Assembly: GCA_029990175.1 (NCBI GenBank) | Contig: JARKIP010000035.1 | Span: 35,416,001-35,480,000, forward strand | Length of the DNA: 64,000 bases | Direction of reading: 5' to 3' | Origin: Petunia secreta | Taxonomy: Eukaryota; Streptophyta; Magnoliopsida; Solanales; Solanaceae | Part shown: one piece after another, positions 22,501-32,800 of the stretch | How the letters are laid out: each line of letters starts with the position of its first letter | Numbering within the stretch: the stretch's first letter is position 1 | Program-made: the position numbers and the translations under genes | Notes under the pieces: model-generated | The model's input: the letters and a program-made list of their open reading frames with translations, nothing else | The model's database searches: none | What the model was told of the DNA's origin: nothing

Positions 22501-24335
22501 TCATATTGCCACGGTCGACCCAGTAGCAAATGACAAGCTTGCATCGGCACCACATCGAATACCATTTCATCTTGATATTCGCCGATTCTAAACTTGATCC
22601 ACACTTGTTTGACAACCCTCAATTCTCCACACTCATTCAGCCATTGTAATTTGTAAGGGTGGGGATGCTTCATCGTAGGTAGTCCCATTTGTGAAACCAA
22701 AGTTTGGCTCACCACATTTGCACAGCTACCAGAGTCAATGATCATCGAACACACCTTTCCCCTCACTCGACATCGGGCATGAAAGAGATTTTCTCTTTGG
22801 TTGTCCTCTTCTTCAAGAGTCATGCAGCTCAAATTCCTTCGAACCACAAGAAACATTTCCGGATGATCAGCTTCGGCAGCCTCATGATCATCATCAACTT
22901 CAGCTCGGTCAATCTCCTCGATAATTTCCTCCTCGGTGTCACTCGCTTGCTCATAGACGTTTCCATCTTCGAGCAGAAGCATAGCTTTGCGAGTTGGACA
23001 CTCTTTTGCCATGTGACCATAACCTCTGCATTTATGACACTGAATATTTGAAGCACTAGGAGAGTTGAGTTGAACTTTACCTCCCACTTCTCTTGGTTGG
23101 TTAACGGTCACACCTCTTTCGAAGGGTCTCTTCGAATCTCGAACAGTGTTAGCACTTGTTTGGTTTGGACTCTTCCATTCTTTACCTCGGTTCAAAGGAG
23201 TAGAAGTAGTGACTCCTCGATACCGGTTTGCCTTGTCGTCCTTCACCAACTTTTCAGCTTCGGTGGCAGCATCAAACAAATCTTCCAACGTGTGGTACAC
23301 GTGGAGTCTCAACTGAGAAGACACATCCCTAGCCAAGCCATTTTTGAATCTGATAATGGCTTGCTCTTCGTCTTCGACCAGATCAAGATTCAATCGAACC
23401 TTTTCAAACTCATCGTGGTACTCTTGGATGGACTTGGACCCTTGCTTTAACTCATAGAGTTTTTGCATTTGAGTCTGCCTGTACTTGGCACTCAAGTACT
23501 TACCATCCATCGCTCTCATCAACTGTGGCCATGTATTGACTACTGGATAGTCATTTCTTCTTCTATGCCTCTTGTCAGATTCCCACCATGTTGATGCATA
23601 AGCTTCGAACGAAGCAATGGCATGTGCAGCTTTTCTCTCATCGGTCATCTCATTTGTTTCAAAGATGCGCTCCATTTTAAGCTTCCATTCAAGATACTCG
23701 TCGGGATCACTAGTTCCTTTAAAGGGTGGAATAGTGATCTTGACACTGTTCAAGTTTGAGTCTCGAACAGCTCTAGCCTGCTCGGGAAACTCATCTTCTC
23801 GATCATCAGCCTCACGCCCAATATTTCTTTCAACATTTGCGCCTCGACCTCGAACTCGGAAATTTCCACGTCCTCGGGGGGCTTGCCTTCGTTGAGCGAA
23901 TGGCGGCTCGCGCTCATATTCGTCCTCGGAAGATTCCTCTTCACCAACCTCTTCGGTTACAGCTCCAAGATCTCTTCGGGTCCTTGGAAGTGATAACCTC
24001 TCTCCTCGGGGAATGCCCAAGTTTTGATTTCCAGCTTGGGGATTGCCCAAGTTTTGTTGTGCTTGGGGATTGCCCAAGTTAAGTTCTCTCCGAATTGCTT
24101 CACTCGTCAACTGATGTTGTCGTACAAGCTCAGCATACAGCTCAGGTTTCATCGTAGTGGATTGGCTCGTTCCCACGCCGGACCCATTCATGGCCACGGA
24201 CGCGTTTCCCTGCTCGAGGTTAGCTACTCGAGCACTCACTCCTCTTACTTCGGCACTGATGCCTTGTATCGCAGCCACGAGATCGGCTAACGACAACTCA
24301 GGCTTCTCAATGCTTTTGCCATCGTTTCCAGCCAT
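19299..24335 (-). pseudogene. gamma2 gag-pol, complete but for one amber codon
   Basis: Full polyprotein from the ATG at 24335 to the stop at 19299 inside the LTR. Order: LGNPQ repeats; gag domain (TWWESDKRHRRRNDYP); CCHC knuckle (CHKCRGYGHMAKEC); retropepsin DSGSCANVVS; RT with FSKIDLRSGYHQ and YFDDILVYS; RNase H (CDASGVGIGG, YDKELYALVRAL, SDHESLKHL); integrase HHCC and DDE motifs; GPFQVL; SRTKPSQEGEDD. One base change gives TAG at 20004-20006 (TAC in gamma1 and gamma3) within EFAYNRTVHR, truncating the integrase after its DDE core. Read-through or trans-complementation could rescue it. The tail block reads SRTKPS and its hairpin has one mispair, another sign of light decay. Confidence 0.92.
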
Positions 24336-25543
24336 TGTACCTGCACAAGTCAAAGATCAAACAAAATGTTAGGGTTAGAAATCACCTCACACACTCCCTC
24401 ACCTTTGATGGGTGGCACTCGGGTCCACTCAATTTATGGGTTCGGTTTTTGATCACTCAAAGACTTGTTAACAGTGGCTCGTCCAATTGATCGGTCCTCT
24501 AAGATCCTTCAAGTTCGACAATAGTCACTGCCTCTTCGGGAAGAGTGAAGTGATGTTCGACTCGATGGAACGGACGCTTTTTAACTGAGCTCGGGGAGTC
24601 AAAAGAATTTCTACGAAAGTTTGGACTTCGGTCACCCCTTCGCACGAGTTCCTATCAGCTTAAAGAGTTAGTACAACCTTGAGTAGGACAATTACTCAAA
24701 AGATCCACTAACTAGAATTTTGACACGAAAGGAAGTGAGAACCTAGGAAAATCTACCCTTTTGATTCCCTTTTGGAATCTTTTTCGATCACACCCACTCT
24801 TGTTCGTACAAAAGTGGTCCCCTTTTGTACGGATAGGGTTTTACCTTATCCTCTTTCCCTTTTCAGCCGACAAATTTCACCTGGGGCTTTGATGTTTAAA
24901 ATTTTAACCCCTTTCTTCTTCAATGGAACAGTGACCTTGCTCCGGCGTACGGACAAATCAACTTCGGTTCACTGACCACAAATTTTCTAACAAGATCTGG
25001 GTTGCTTTCGACTTCGGTTTCAGTAACAACGGGGGAATTCAGTCGAGTTCTTTGAGCCAAGAACCAGCTCGGCGTGTCGTACACTGTTACGAACTTGTAA
25101 CAATTTTCCGGCGTACGGACACGATTCAACTTAAGAACTTCGATTTTTCAAGCAACAAACAATCCCAAATCACTCAAGAACCACCAACCTTCATCGGTCT
25201 CCACCAACACAGCTGGGGTTCGATTTCCAGTCACCAAGGAAGCTCAAGACAGTCCAAAAATTCACCACGAAACCCTAGTCACGAAATCAGTATGTCGGGT
25301 ACTCGATGGAATCAGACAGCAGTGGTGAACAAGAATCCAAGGTTGTTTTTCCCAAACTTCCAACAATCAACACAAATCTTTGAATTTTTCTTTTTAACAC
25401 TTTTTTTTTTTTTTTTTTTTTTTTTGTAAAAACACCAACAGTAACAAAACAAACAGGAACACGAAATGGAAAACAAAGACTCAACGCACGAAAATAAAGA
25501 TAACTTGAACAGGATTGGGGTTGTAGAAACAAGCCCAAACCGT
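24336..25543 (-). promoter_or_regulatory. gamma2 5' leader
   Basis: Non-coding leader. The gag ATG is preceded (element strand) by TTTGACTTGTGCAGGTACA, a good 3' splice-site match. The conserved leader block is at about 24560-24680. CCGGCGTACGGACA occurs twice (about 24942 and 25109). A run of about 27 T lies at about 25400-25426. No GC-palindrome array of the kind seen in the other families. Confidence 0.7.
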
Positions 25544-25555
25544 GCTCTGATACCA
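25544..25555 (-). other. Primer binding site of gamma2
   Basis: GCTCTGATACCA, the reverse complement of the initiator tRNA-Met primer site, three bases from the LTR start at 25559. Confidence 0.92.
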
Positions 25556-25558
25556 AGA

Positions 25559-26297
25559 TGGTGCAATGCAATTCCCGAAGGGGGTCGCTTAGCACAAACG
25601 CGGAACAAGAACAAATAAGAAGAAGATAAAAGCAAGACAAAACTTGCTTCTTTCGAAAGAACAGTGAGGAACCTGTCTCAAAGCTCAATCAAAAGGAGTA
25701 CAAGGATCACCTATACTATGCAACAATCCTCAAGAGAACATTGCCTCTTGCAAACTGAATGATCAAGAGGAATGTTCAATCGGACTAACCGAAAGCCACA
25801 AGTCCTTAATAGCCCTCTCCGGGGTTTTGCTCACGACGGAGACAAGAAGAAATGTGCTCGGCACTTTCATTCAATTCATCAATGTTCAAAAAACTACCTC
25901 TTACAATGAAAGGAAGTAGTGTTTATATAGGAAATACTAAGGGTAAACTAGTAAATAGGTCACAGTTGACCAATAGAAATAAGCCACGCAGGGCTGAATT
26001 AAAATGTGTTCGGCAGACTTTGACTTCGGTAAGCCTTGGCTTCGGTTCTCGATTGTCTGCTCGAACACACACTTGTTGCCTTCGGACGCTCAATTGTCTT
26101 CGAGCTCATTGTCCTCGGGCTCAAATCTGAAGATAATGCCTTCGATTCTTGAGCTCGGCCACTCAGCTTCGGAGCAATCGTTTTCCTTCGGCCAGGCTAA
26201 GTGAACGTGCACATCGTGCAGCAACTTGGCTTGGCTTCTTGTCATCGGTCTCATCGGTGGATCGATCACTTGATCAGCACGTGATCGGGCTGCATCA
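25559..26297 (-). repeat. gamma2 5' LTR
   Basis: 739 bp, matching 18768-19506 along its whole length by eye, followed by the GCTAT duplication. Confidence 0.92.
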
Positions 26298-27107
26298 GCT
26301 ATGGTATAGCTTCTCAATTGAGGTTGCATTCTTATCCTTCACTTCAAGACCTATTGGAAGCCGCTATTGAAACCGAGCAATGGCTTAAGGGAGAAAAGTC
26401 CACCCGTTACAAGAGTAGCACTCCTACTCCCGTGAACCAAACAAGAGAGTGGAAGACTCCAAATGTAAGCTTTCCAAGTGCCAATGCTAGCAAAGAAGTG
26501 AAGAAGCCATATGAGAAGTGATGAGAATCAAACGCGGAAAAGTAAAAGATAAAGAACGAGACGTAACTCGATCTCTAATCCCAAGTAGCAACGGAGAACT
26601 TGTTCCGTTACACCCCGAGAGAAGGACAAGAACACCTACGCTATGCAACTACCCTCGAGCTAACGCGAGCACGCAAGTAGAATGGTCGGAGAGGAAGAGT
26701 ATTCATCTAGATCCGCTAGAAGAACTACAAGTCCCAAAACAAAAGGTTTCATTCAATAATCAAGAGCCTTGCTCATGTTCATCATTCATAATCATCAATA
26801 ATAAGCTAAGTGTAAAATAAGCTAGGCTTGGCTATTTATAGTGTTTCCCAAGCTTACACAATGACTTAAATACCCTTACTAATAAGGTTCATCAAATAAG
26901 CCACGTAGGGCAAAATAGTAAAAGAAACATAAGTTCAGCAGCTAGGAGGGGCGCCTGGGGCTGGGAGGGGCGCCTGGAACATGCTGAAGCTAGGCTGGGC
27001 GCCTGGAGCTAGGCGGGGCGCCTGGCTTGGCCTTCAGCTAGGCTGGGTGCCTGAAGCTAAGCGGGGCGCCTGGCTTGGCCTTCAGCTAGGCTGGGCGCCT
27101 GAAGCTA

Positions 27108-27925
27108 TGATGAGAATCAAACGCGGAAAAGTAAAAGATAAAGAACGAGACGTAACTCGATCTCTAATCCCAAGTAGCAACGGAGAACTTGTTCCGTTAC
27201 ACCCGAGAGAAGGACAAGAACACCTACGCTATGCAACTACCCTCGAGCTAACGCGAGCACGCAAGTAGAATGGTCGGAGAGGAAGAGTATTCATCTAGAT
27301 CCGCTAGAAGACATACAAGTCCAAGATCAAAAGGTTTCATTCAATAATCAAGAGCCTTGCTCATGTTCATCATTCATAATCATCAATAATAAGCTAAGTG
27401 TAAAATAAGCTAGGCTTGGATATTTATAGTGTTTCCCAAGCTTACACAAAGACTTAATTACCCTTACTAATAAGGTTCATCAAATAAGCCACGTAGGGCA
27501 AAATAGTAAAAGAAACATAAGTTCAGCAGCTAGGAGGGGCGCCTGGGGCTGGGAGGGGCGCCTGGAACATGCTGAAGCTAGGCTGGGCGCCTGGAGCTAG
27601 GCGGGGCGCCTGGCTTGGCCTTCAGCTAGGCTGGGCGCCTGAAGCTAGGCGGGGCGCCTGGCTTGGCCTTCAGCTAGGCGGGGCGCCTAGCCAGGTGGGG
27701 CGCCTGGTGCTTTGCTGGGCCTTAGGCAGTGAGCTCCCTAGGCGGGGCGCCTGGGGTAGGCGGGGCGCCTAGCTCTGCTGGGCTCTCTTCTTCCTTAGGC
27801 GTGAGGCCTAGTTTGAGCACCCGGAACACTTCCAAAGCCCTTGACTTCAAGTCCATTGTATCTTCCAAGCTTGGCACAAGTCGGAAAGTGTTGGAAAGTG
27901 TCTTGGTGCGATTTGGGTCTCATCA
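27108..27925 (-). repeat. Element B 3' LTR
   Basis: 818 bp, TGATGAGAATC... to ...GGGTCTCATCA, with palindromes of GGGGCGCCTGG type at about 27538-27775. Confidence 0.92.
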
Positions 27926-27927
27926 TC

Positions 27928-28768
27928 TGATAAGACCCAAACCCCCTCAAGACCATTCACTCGGAGTCAAGCCAAGTTGATCCAAGACACCCATCTTCAT
28001 TTGATATGGAAGGGTATGGAAGAAGGCTCCAAGACCGACTTGAAGACTATGCTTTGGTGCGCAATGGATGGAGGACCTTCTAGTACACTTGTCGAGGCAT
28101 CCGGAGCACTTTTGGAAGCAACTCAAGAGGCCACAGCACCAGGCGGACCGCCTACTCAACTAGGCCGGCCGCCTACTTTTTGCTCACTCTCTGGATCTCC
28201 TCTAGGCGGACCGCCTCTGTAAAACGGGCGGACCGCCTACTTAAAAAGGGGCTGACCGCCCACTCCAAGTAGGCTGGGCGCCTACTCTACTAGGCTGGGC
28301 GCCTACTTGGGGCGCCTAGTGAGCTGAAGATGCGGGAATTGCTACTTTTTATGCTATGTTTGGACAAGTATAGCCCTATGAGGCCCTTATTGTTTTAACC
28401 CACTTTGGGGGTATTTTTGAGCTTTCATTACATGTAAGTGAAGTCTATAAATACTTCACAAACCTATTCAAACCTTAGTCTACCTTGAATTATATGAATG
28501 ATGAAAAGAAACTATCTCTTGTTTGGAGAATCCTTTGCCTTGGTTGCTTGAATTCACTAGTGGAATCTAGTTGAGTCTTGAACCGAAAACCCGATCATTC
28601 TATTTGCGAGCCCCAAGTGTGGCTCGAGGGTAGTTGCATAGTGTAGGTCCTCCTTGACACCGATACGAGGGTATTATGGAACGAGTTCTCCATAGTTACT
28701 TCGTAGGGAGTTCGAGTAGTGTCTCGCTCTTTATCTTTATTTCCGCGTTTCGTATTTGATTCTTATCA
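27928..28768 (+). repeat. A1 5' LTR
   Basis: 841 bp, TGATAAGACCC... to ...TTGATTCTTATCA. Palindromes with the core AGGCGGACCGCCT lie at about 28139-28320, upstream of the TATA box. Confidence 0.95.
28446..28453 (+). promoter_or_regulatory. A1 TATA box (5' LTR)
   Basis: TATAAATA in the context GTCTATAAATACTTC, some 125 bp downstream of the palindrome array; the 3' LTR copy is at 35252-35259. Transcription would begin about 30 bp downstream, defining U3 and R. Confidence 0.7.
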
Positions 28769-28771
28769 TCT

Positions 28772-28783
28772 TGGTATCAGAGC
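28772..28783 (+). other. A1 primer binding site (initiator tRNA-Met)
   Basis: TGGTATCAGAGC, three bases after the LTR end, complementary to the 3' end of plant initiator tRNA-Met. Confidence 0.95.
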
Positions 28784-29850
28784 AAGGCTCGGGTTTTGTT
28801 TCTACAAACCCCCGACCCTTGATTCTTCGTGCCTAGGTTGGTTTCTATCTTAGGTTCTTATTTGTTGTTGAAGAAAAAGAAGAAAACACAAAAAAATAGA
28901 AAAGGTTGAAAAAAACACAAAAATTTGATCATAGAATCTTGGTTTGTTGGACCCATTGCTTGATTGATATTGGGTTTTGTTCCTTGTTGGAAACCCGTTC
29001 TTTTGGTACCCTGAGCATCGAATTTGAAGTAGAAACACAAGGATTGAAAATTTGAAACCCTTGAAGAACTTGAAAATTTGAAACCCTAGCTATGAACATG
29101 GTGGAATGTTGAACTTTGATTGGGGTTTGATAAAATTGATTGGGGTTTGATCTCTGTGCTTGAAACAACATTGGGGTACCTTTGATTTGCCAAAACAACG
29201 TGTGGATTGATGAATTTTTGGGTGCAAAACCAAGAAAATCGTGTTTGAACTGTGCTGGAACTTGCTGTAGGCGGAGCGCCTAGGGAAACGGGCGGACCGC
29301 CTGATTTTTGAGTGCTCTCTGGACTTTACAGAGGCGGACCGCCTACTCAGAGTAGGCTGACCGCCCACTCCTCTCTACAGACACTGGGCGGACCACCTAG
29401 TCCAAACAGGTGGGGCGCCTACTTCCTGAAGAGTTGGGAATCGGGTAGTTTCTTCTAGGTTCGTTTGTTTTGTTGTTTGCATCGCTTCTAATTAGTATTA
29501 TTAGAGTATAATCCTACTCGATTAGTACTAATTACTTCAAGCTACTAGGATCATCGTGCCTTAGAAAGGAGACTAGAACTCAAAGAAGATCCGTAGTGCC
29601 TTTTGACTCAAGTCCTCACTCAAAGTGCTTAGCGTTCCAATCGAGTCCTATTAACTCCACTCACCCCGGAGTACATTTGGCTTTTGAGTCGAGTGATTAG
29701 GTTAAGGTTTACTATTCAACTTTGTGAAGCTTTTGAGTTCAAGCAAGAGTGAAATAGCCACCGCCACCATACGAGTGATCCGAGTGAACACAAGTGAGGG
29801 AGCGAGTGAGGTGTTTTAACTAACTCTTGTTTCTTTTCTTTGTAGGTACA
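28784..29850 (+). promoter_or_regulatory. A1 5' leader
   Basis: Non-coding, about 1.07 kb. It holds a palindrome array at about 29269-29425 with the same AGGCGGACCGCCT cores as the LTR, then the conserved leader block at about 29550-29690 (GTGCCTTAGAAAGGAGACTA onward). It ends in a pyrimidine-rich tract and TTTGTAG/GTACAATG, a 3' splice-site match directly before the gag ATG. Confidence 0.72.
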
Positions 29851-32800
29851 ATGGCCAACGAAGGTCAAGATTTCATCAAGGAGGCCTTGGCTAGCCTTCT
29901 TGCCAAGATGGATGTTATGACTCAACGGATTGAGTCACTTGAAAAGGGTGCTTCAAGTACCCAAGGAGACAAAGGGACCCCGAGTGTCCCAATTGAAAAG
30001 GGGACCCCGAGTGTCCAAATTGAGACCGGTGAAGGCTCGAGTAGCCCTACCTTTACCCCGGAGCAAGTTGTTGAATTGCTCAATCAACAACGGGTAAAGG
30101 AAGATCGAGAGAGAATTGAACGAACGGGCATCCCCCGTATCTTGGATAATCCCCCAAGAGACAACCCATTACCAAGACCCATCCGAAATGTGCAACCTCT
30201 TGAGCAAGTCGATGAAGCTCAAGAAGGGGAGGAAGCCGAGTATGGTGATGACATGTATGGGCTTGATGACCACTTTCAACCGAGACGTGGTATGAATTGG
30301 GGTCGTAATGTGGATCGAGGTAGGGGCCGAGGTCGAGGGCCACCTATGGGGTTTGTTGGAGGGAATGCGAGAAGGGAGTATGGTGTGAATGAAGACCACT
30401 ATGGGGGCCAACCGGAGCCATTCCGTGGGGGTCGTGACAACAACAACAATCTTAATAGTGTGAAGATTACTATTCCTCCTTTCAAAGGGAGTAGTGATCC
30501 GGTGGAGTACCTTGATTGGAAGTTGTCCATGGAACGTATATTTGACACCAATGACATGCCCGAATTGAAGAAGACTAAGTATGCTATCTCTACCTTTGAG
30601 TCCTTTGCTTCTACATGGTGGGAGTCGGTAAAGAGGAATAGAAGGAGGATGGGGATGGTTCTTAATCTTACTTGGGATGAGTTGATCCGTGTGATGGATG
30701 AAAAGTACTTGACTAACCAATACCGAGTGGACCAACAAAAGCGTCTCTATGAATTGAAACAAGGTTCCAAGTCGGTTGGGGAGTACTTCAATGAGTTTGA
30801 ACAAGTCCGGATGACTCTAGACTTGGATGAGGAAGACAATGAGACGGCCATGATCCGTTTCAAAGGGGGCTTAAACCGAGACATAGCTTCACTTTTGAAG
30901 TTTCACAAGTACAATTATCACTACAAGCTATGTGAGGATGCGGTTGAAGCCGAGAAGTGGCTTAAAGAGGAGAAATCCCTTCGCTACAAGAGTAATACTA
31001 TTACTCCATTGAACAAGCCAAAGGATTGGAAGTCTCCTACAACTAATGCCAAATTCCAAAGTGCAAGTGGTGCGAGTGCTAGCAAGGAAGTGAAAAAGCC
31101 TTTTGAAAGGTCAACACAACCCGTGGGAGGTAATTCTAGAACCCAATTGAGTAATCCGATCTCTTCTTCTACTCAATGCTTTAAGTGTAAAGGTTATGGT
31201 CATCTCTCTAAAGATTGCCCTACCCGGAAAACTATGGTTCTTGTTGGTGACTTGGTCTATGAGCAAGATAGTGAGCCCGGGGAAGAAGAGGGAGTAGAGG
31301 GTGAGGATGAGGGAGATGAAGGGGAGATTACTATGATTGAAGATGATGAATCCCATGCCTTCCTTGTTGTGAGGAGGAGTCTAGGAGTCATGTGTGTAGA
31401 GGATGTTGAGACTTTGCAACGAGAGAATCTTTTTCATTCCAAATGCCGAGTCATGGGTCTCATTTGCTCTATGATCATTGACTCGGGAAGTTGTGCCAAT
31501 GTTATTAGCCAAACACTTGTTACCCAATTGAAAATACCTACCTTGAAACACCCAAGTCCTTATAAGCTTCAATGGCTTAGTGAGTGTGGTGAGTTGAGGG
31601 TGGTTAAACAATGCTTGATCAAATTCAAGATTGGGAACTATGTGGATGAACACATGTTCGATGTCGTACCTATGCAAGCATGCCACCTACTCTTTGGTAG
31701 GCCTTGGCAATTTGATAGACATGTGGTTCATAATGGTCATGCCAACACCTATACGGTGACGCATGAGGGGAAAAAGTTTGTGCTCCAACCTATGACTCCC
31801 AAACAAGTGAGCGATGATTACAAGCGGATGCGGGAGTTGAGAGAAGTGGCAAAGGCTAAGTCGGTTGTTGAGACTAGCCCTTTGACCAAAAGCTTGGTGG
31901 CAATCCCACCTACTTCTACCGGTGGCATATGTGCCATGATGCAACCGGGCGAGATCCTAAAAGGAAATGATGGCAACAAGCTTTTCATATGCCTAGTGCA
32001 CAAAGGTATGGTTCTAAACTCTAATTGTGATTTTTCATCTAACCCTTTGCCTAGTGTGTTTGAGAATGTTTTGAAGGATTTTGGTGACATGTTCCCGGAT
32101 GAAATGCCGGATGGATTGCCTCCTTTGAGGGGCATTGAGCATCAAATAGATTTTGTCCCGGGATCCCAAATCCCAAACAAACCGGCCTATAGGAGCAACC
32201 CGGAGGATACAAGGGAATTGCAAAAGCAAGTTGATGAATTGCTCACTAAAGGCTTGGTGAGGGAAAGCTTGAGTCCTTGTGCCGTGCCCGTGATCCTTGT
32301 TCCCAAGAAGGACGGCACTTGGAGAATGTGTGTTGATTGTCGGGCCGTGAACAAAATAACGGTAAAGTACCGTCATCCTATTCCCCGGCTTGATGATATG
32401 TTAGATGAATTGAGCGGTTCATGTGTGTTTAGCAAAATTGACCTTAGGTCCGGCTACCATCAAATCCGGATGAAACCCGGTGATGAATGGAAAACCGCAT
32501 TCAAGACCAAATTTGGTCTCTATGAATGGTTGGTGATGCCCTTTGGGCTCTCCAATGCACCTAGCACTTTCATGAGGCTAATGAACCATGTTCTAAAGCC
32601 ATTCATCAACAAGTTTGTGGTCGTCTATTTTGACGATATATTGATCTATAGCAAATCAATAGACGACCATGTTGAACACCTTAGGCTAGTGCTTGAAAAG
32701 TTGAGAGCCGAAAAGCTCTATGCTAATTTTAAAAAGTGTGCCTTTGGTGTTGAGAAGGTGGTCTTTCTTGGGTTTGTTGTGAGTGCCCAAGGAGTGGAGG

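Larger units (their letters stand above)
18768..26297 (-). mobile_element. Element gamma2, full-length gag-pol element with TSD GCTAT
   Basis: 7,530-bp minus-strand element with 739-bp LTRs at 18768-19506 and 25559-26297, in which I see no difference. The 5-bp duplication GCTAT lies at 18763-18767 and 26298-26302. The primer site is 25544-25555. The polyprotein is open except for one stop codon. It is structurally complete and recent; the identical LTRs are the main evidence of youth. Confidence 0.94.
17241..26518 (+). mobile_element. Element E2 (tier 2, plus strand), split fragment
   Basis: Leader (17241-17745) and gag of an element close to E. Its left part is lost with the missing left end of gamma1. 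It is split by gamma2 (18768-26297, duplication GCTAT) and resumes at 26303. It is cut at 26518 by the D LTR. The leader begins with GGCGCCCCGCC palindromes (to about 17318) and holds the conserved leader block at about 17447-17572. Confidence 0.82.

Noticed and set aside
25400..25426. Run of about 27 T as a poly(A) tail of a reverse-transcribed gene or LINE
   Set aside because: It lies inside the continuous gamma2 leader (A-tract on the element strand), with no target duplication or LINE sequence beside it.
27949..28222. Small plus-strand frame in the A1 5' LTR
   Set aside because: It is the LTR copy of the gag-pol tail (same as 34755-35028); in the 5' LTR it has no upstream frame and lies before the TATA box.
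30080..30804. Long antisense frames opposite gag-pol
   Set aside because: They mirror the codon structure of the sense frames in every copy and show no domain or start context of their own.
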